Source: Bacillus paramycoides (lineage in GTDB: Bacteria > Bacillota > Bacilli > Bacillales > Bacillaceae_G). From it: a stretch of 64,000 bases of DNA. Location: the NCBI RefSeq assembly GCF_001884235.1, contig NZ_MAOI01000048.1, positions 16,978 through 80,977 of the forward strand, in the 5' to 3' direction. Shown here in pieces: positions 63,036 to 64,000 of this stretch; within the stretch, counting starts at the first letter, position 1, and each line of letters starts with the position of its first letter. The position numbers and the translations under genes were made by a program. Under the pieces are notes generated by a model. That model was not told the DNA's origin. It saw only the letters and a list, made by a program, of their open reading frames with translations, and did no database searches.

Positions 63036-63088
63036 AAAAAATAAGTCTATAAAGACTCATTAAGAGTCCTTATAGACTTATTTTTTTA
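63036..63088 (-). terminator. Terminator after HAD hydrolase gene
   Basis: AAATAAGTCTATAAGGACTC and GAGTCTTTATAGACTTATTT form a long stem with one mismatch and a 5-nt loop; T-rich on both sides. Confidence 0.85.
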
Positions 63089-63832
63089 TACGTTAGACTT
63101 TCCTTGTTCCCAAATAAACTCACCTGAATGAGAAATTAAATCCTCAACAGATTGTAATATTAAATCTGCAAGTGGTTCTAACGTTTGACGATCACCCGTG
63201 CCAGATAGTACTCCAATTGCGTAGCAATCGCCACCATTTTTCGCTAAATGTAGATCCGTCGGCGTATCCCCAACGACCGCTACTTCACATGTTTCTAGAT
63301 TAAACCTCTCGCAAAACGATTCTATAATTCTTTTATCTGGCTTCTGTGCTGGAAACGTATCTGAAGCTATAACACAATCAAAAAAAGCTTCCAATTGATA
63401 CTGCTTTAAAAATAATTCTGTCGGCGCGAAGTCATCAGCGGTAACAACACCTAGAATAAATCCTCTATCCCTTAACGCTTGTAAAACTTTCGGTAAATCT
63501 GCCGTCATTCTCATATGTGAACGATGCTCGTACATAAGAGCAAACAATTTTTCACTTACCCATTGATGCATCTCTTCTTCTTTAGATGATGTAATATACT
63601 TACAAAGCCCCTTTGCCACATCAAGACTCGTTCCAGCAGCAAGCGCACTACGTGGGTTAACAAACGCTCCCTCTACACCAATCTCTTTTAATAAAATTGG
63701 TTGCATTGATTCTGGTAATTGATATATATTTATACATTCAGAAACAAGCTCTTCAGCTACCTTTATCCAGATCGAATGAAAATCCATTAATGTCCCATCT
63801 TTATCAAATAGTATTGCTTTTACCTTATCCAT
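63086..63832 (-). CDS. HAD family hydrolase (phosphoglycolate-phosphatase-like)
   Basis: A 248-residue haloacid-dehalogenase phosphatase. Motif I is FDKDGTLMDF (Asp nucleophile), motif II LGVVTADDF, motif III QKPDKR with Lys, and motif IV AVVGDTPTDLHLAKN. A helical cap lies between I and II (residues ~15-90), so it is of the Gph/PgmB type. Substrate unknown. AGAGGTAGGGTGCT precedes the ATG. Monocistronic; unrelated to the gab genes by spacing. Confidence 0.9.
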   Translation of the reverse strand: MDKVKAILFDKDGTLMDFHSIWIKVAEELVSECINIYQLPESMQPILLKEIGVEGAFVNPRSALAAGTSLDVAKGLCKYITSSKEEEMHQWVSEKLFALMYEHRSHMRMTADLPKVLQALRDRGFILGVVTADDFAPTELFLKQYQLEAFFDCVIASDTFPAQKPDKRIIESFCERFNLETCEVAVVGDTPTDLHLAKNGGDCYAIGVLSGTGDRQTLEPLADLILQSVEDLISHSGEFIWEQGKSNV

Positions 63833-63951
63833 AGCACCCTACCTCTCATTTCTTCTCTCCTCCAGTGTATCAATAAAGTATGGATATAAAATAAATGAAT
63901 TGTAAAAATACCATAAAAATCAAACTAACTTCCAATTTACAATTCATCTAT

Positions 63952-64000
63952 ATAAAGTGAAACTTTAATCGGCGGGAGTTTTATCCCCCCCCCCACTATT
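63952..64000 (+). repeat. bcr1-type repeat, copy 3 (cut by window end)
   Basis: ATAAAGTGAAACTTTAATC begins the same element as copy 1, in the same orientation. It then has GGCGGGAG where copy 1 has AGTGGGGG, and a run of ten C before ACTATT. The remainder is outside the window. Confidence 0.7.

Noticed and set aside
1-64000. CRISPR arrays, tRNA/rRNA genes, insertion sequences, restriction or phage-defence islands
   Set aside because: I looked for repeated spacers, transposase motifs and RNA gene signatures and saw none; the only repeats are bcr1-type elements and the short 19-nt pair.

Overview
The window is a stretch of low-GC Firmicute chromosome, almost certainly from the Bacillus cereus group. 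The evidence is close agreement of many proteins with B. cereus/B. subtilis families (YclNOPQ, AhpC/AhpF, ThiE/ThiM, TopB, GabT/GabD, RlmCD), strong GGAGG-type ribosome binding sites, frequent GTG/TTG starts, and two full copies plus one cut copy of a ~157 bp repeat bounded by TTTAT that matches bcr1, a repeat known from this group. No rRNA, tRNA, CRISPR array, insertion sequence or prophage is visible; nearly everything reads as core or lightly accessory metabolism.

Layout. 1-1.1 kb: a chemotaxis receptor cut by the window edge, preceded by a cyclic-di-GMP riboswitch with terminator and a Fur-box-like site. 1.4-5.7 kb: a Dcu-type C4-dicarboxylate transporter, threonine dehydratase, and a TPP-riboswitch-controlled thiM-thiE salvage pair. 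5.8-9.8 kb: a YclNOPQ-type catecholate siderophore importer with Fur-like boxes upstream. 10-15 kb: topoisomerase III and a large YhgE/Pip membrane protein. 15.4-19.8 kb: a catabolite-controlled sugar module (alpha-glucosidase, PTS IIBC, an endonuclease/exonuclease/phosphatase-fold protein). 19.9-32 kb: a flavin oxidase, a chemoreceptor, an amino-acid ABC transporter, an acyl-lipid desaturase, a FAD/Rieske oxidoreductase, an AAHS-type MFS transporter, a nucleotidyltransferase and a double P-loop ATPase.

32-43 kb: a SAM riboswitch in front of a metal-dependent cyclase, a PqqD-like protein with a possible 22-codon upstream peptide, a sporulation-kinase-like sensor, a small excisionase-like DNA-binding protein, then an iron/oxidative-stress block (ferredoxin-NADP reductase divergent from a hydroxamate siderophore binding protein with two permeases but no ATPase, under Fur boxes; then ahpC-ahpF with a PerR-like box). 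43-47 kb: a divergent three-gene group (M20 deacylase, enolase-superfamily racemase, GNAT acyltransferase) that looks like N-acyl amino acid racemisation and is bracketed by a 19-nt direct repeat. 47-58 kb: a YgjP-type metallopeptidase, DUF1456 protein, tRNA-dihydrouridine synthase, RlmCD, a guanine-riboswitch-controlled nucleoside transporter, two lipoproteins, a NodB-type deacetylase and an M29 aminopeptidase. 58-63.8 kb: a GABA catabolic block (gabT behind a sigma-54 promoter, a sigma-54 activator, gabD), an SMR efflux protein whose start site is buried in a hairpin, and a HAD hydrolase.

I did not find a clear large undescribed system. The best leads are small: the peptide/PqqD-like locus at 33.4 kb, a short ORF at 49.0 kb that resembles the C-terminus of RlmCD, the hairpin over the SMR start codon, the SAM riboswitch on a cyclase gene, and the dual c-di-GMP/Fur signals before the chemoreceptor. 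All homology statements rest on motif recognition, not on searches.
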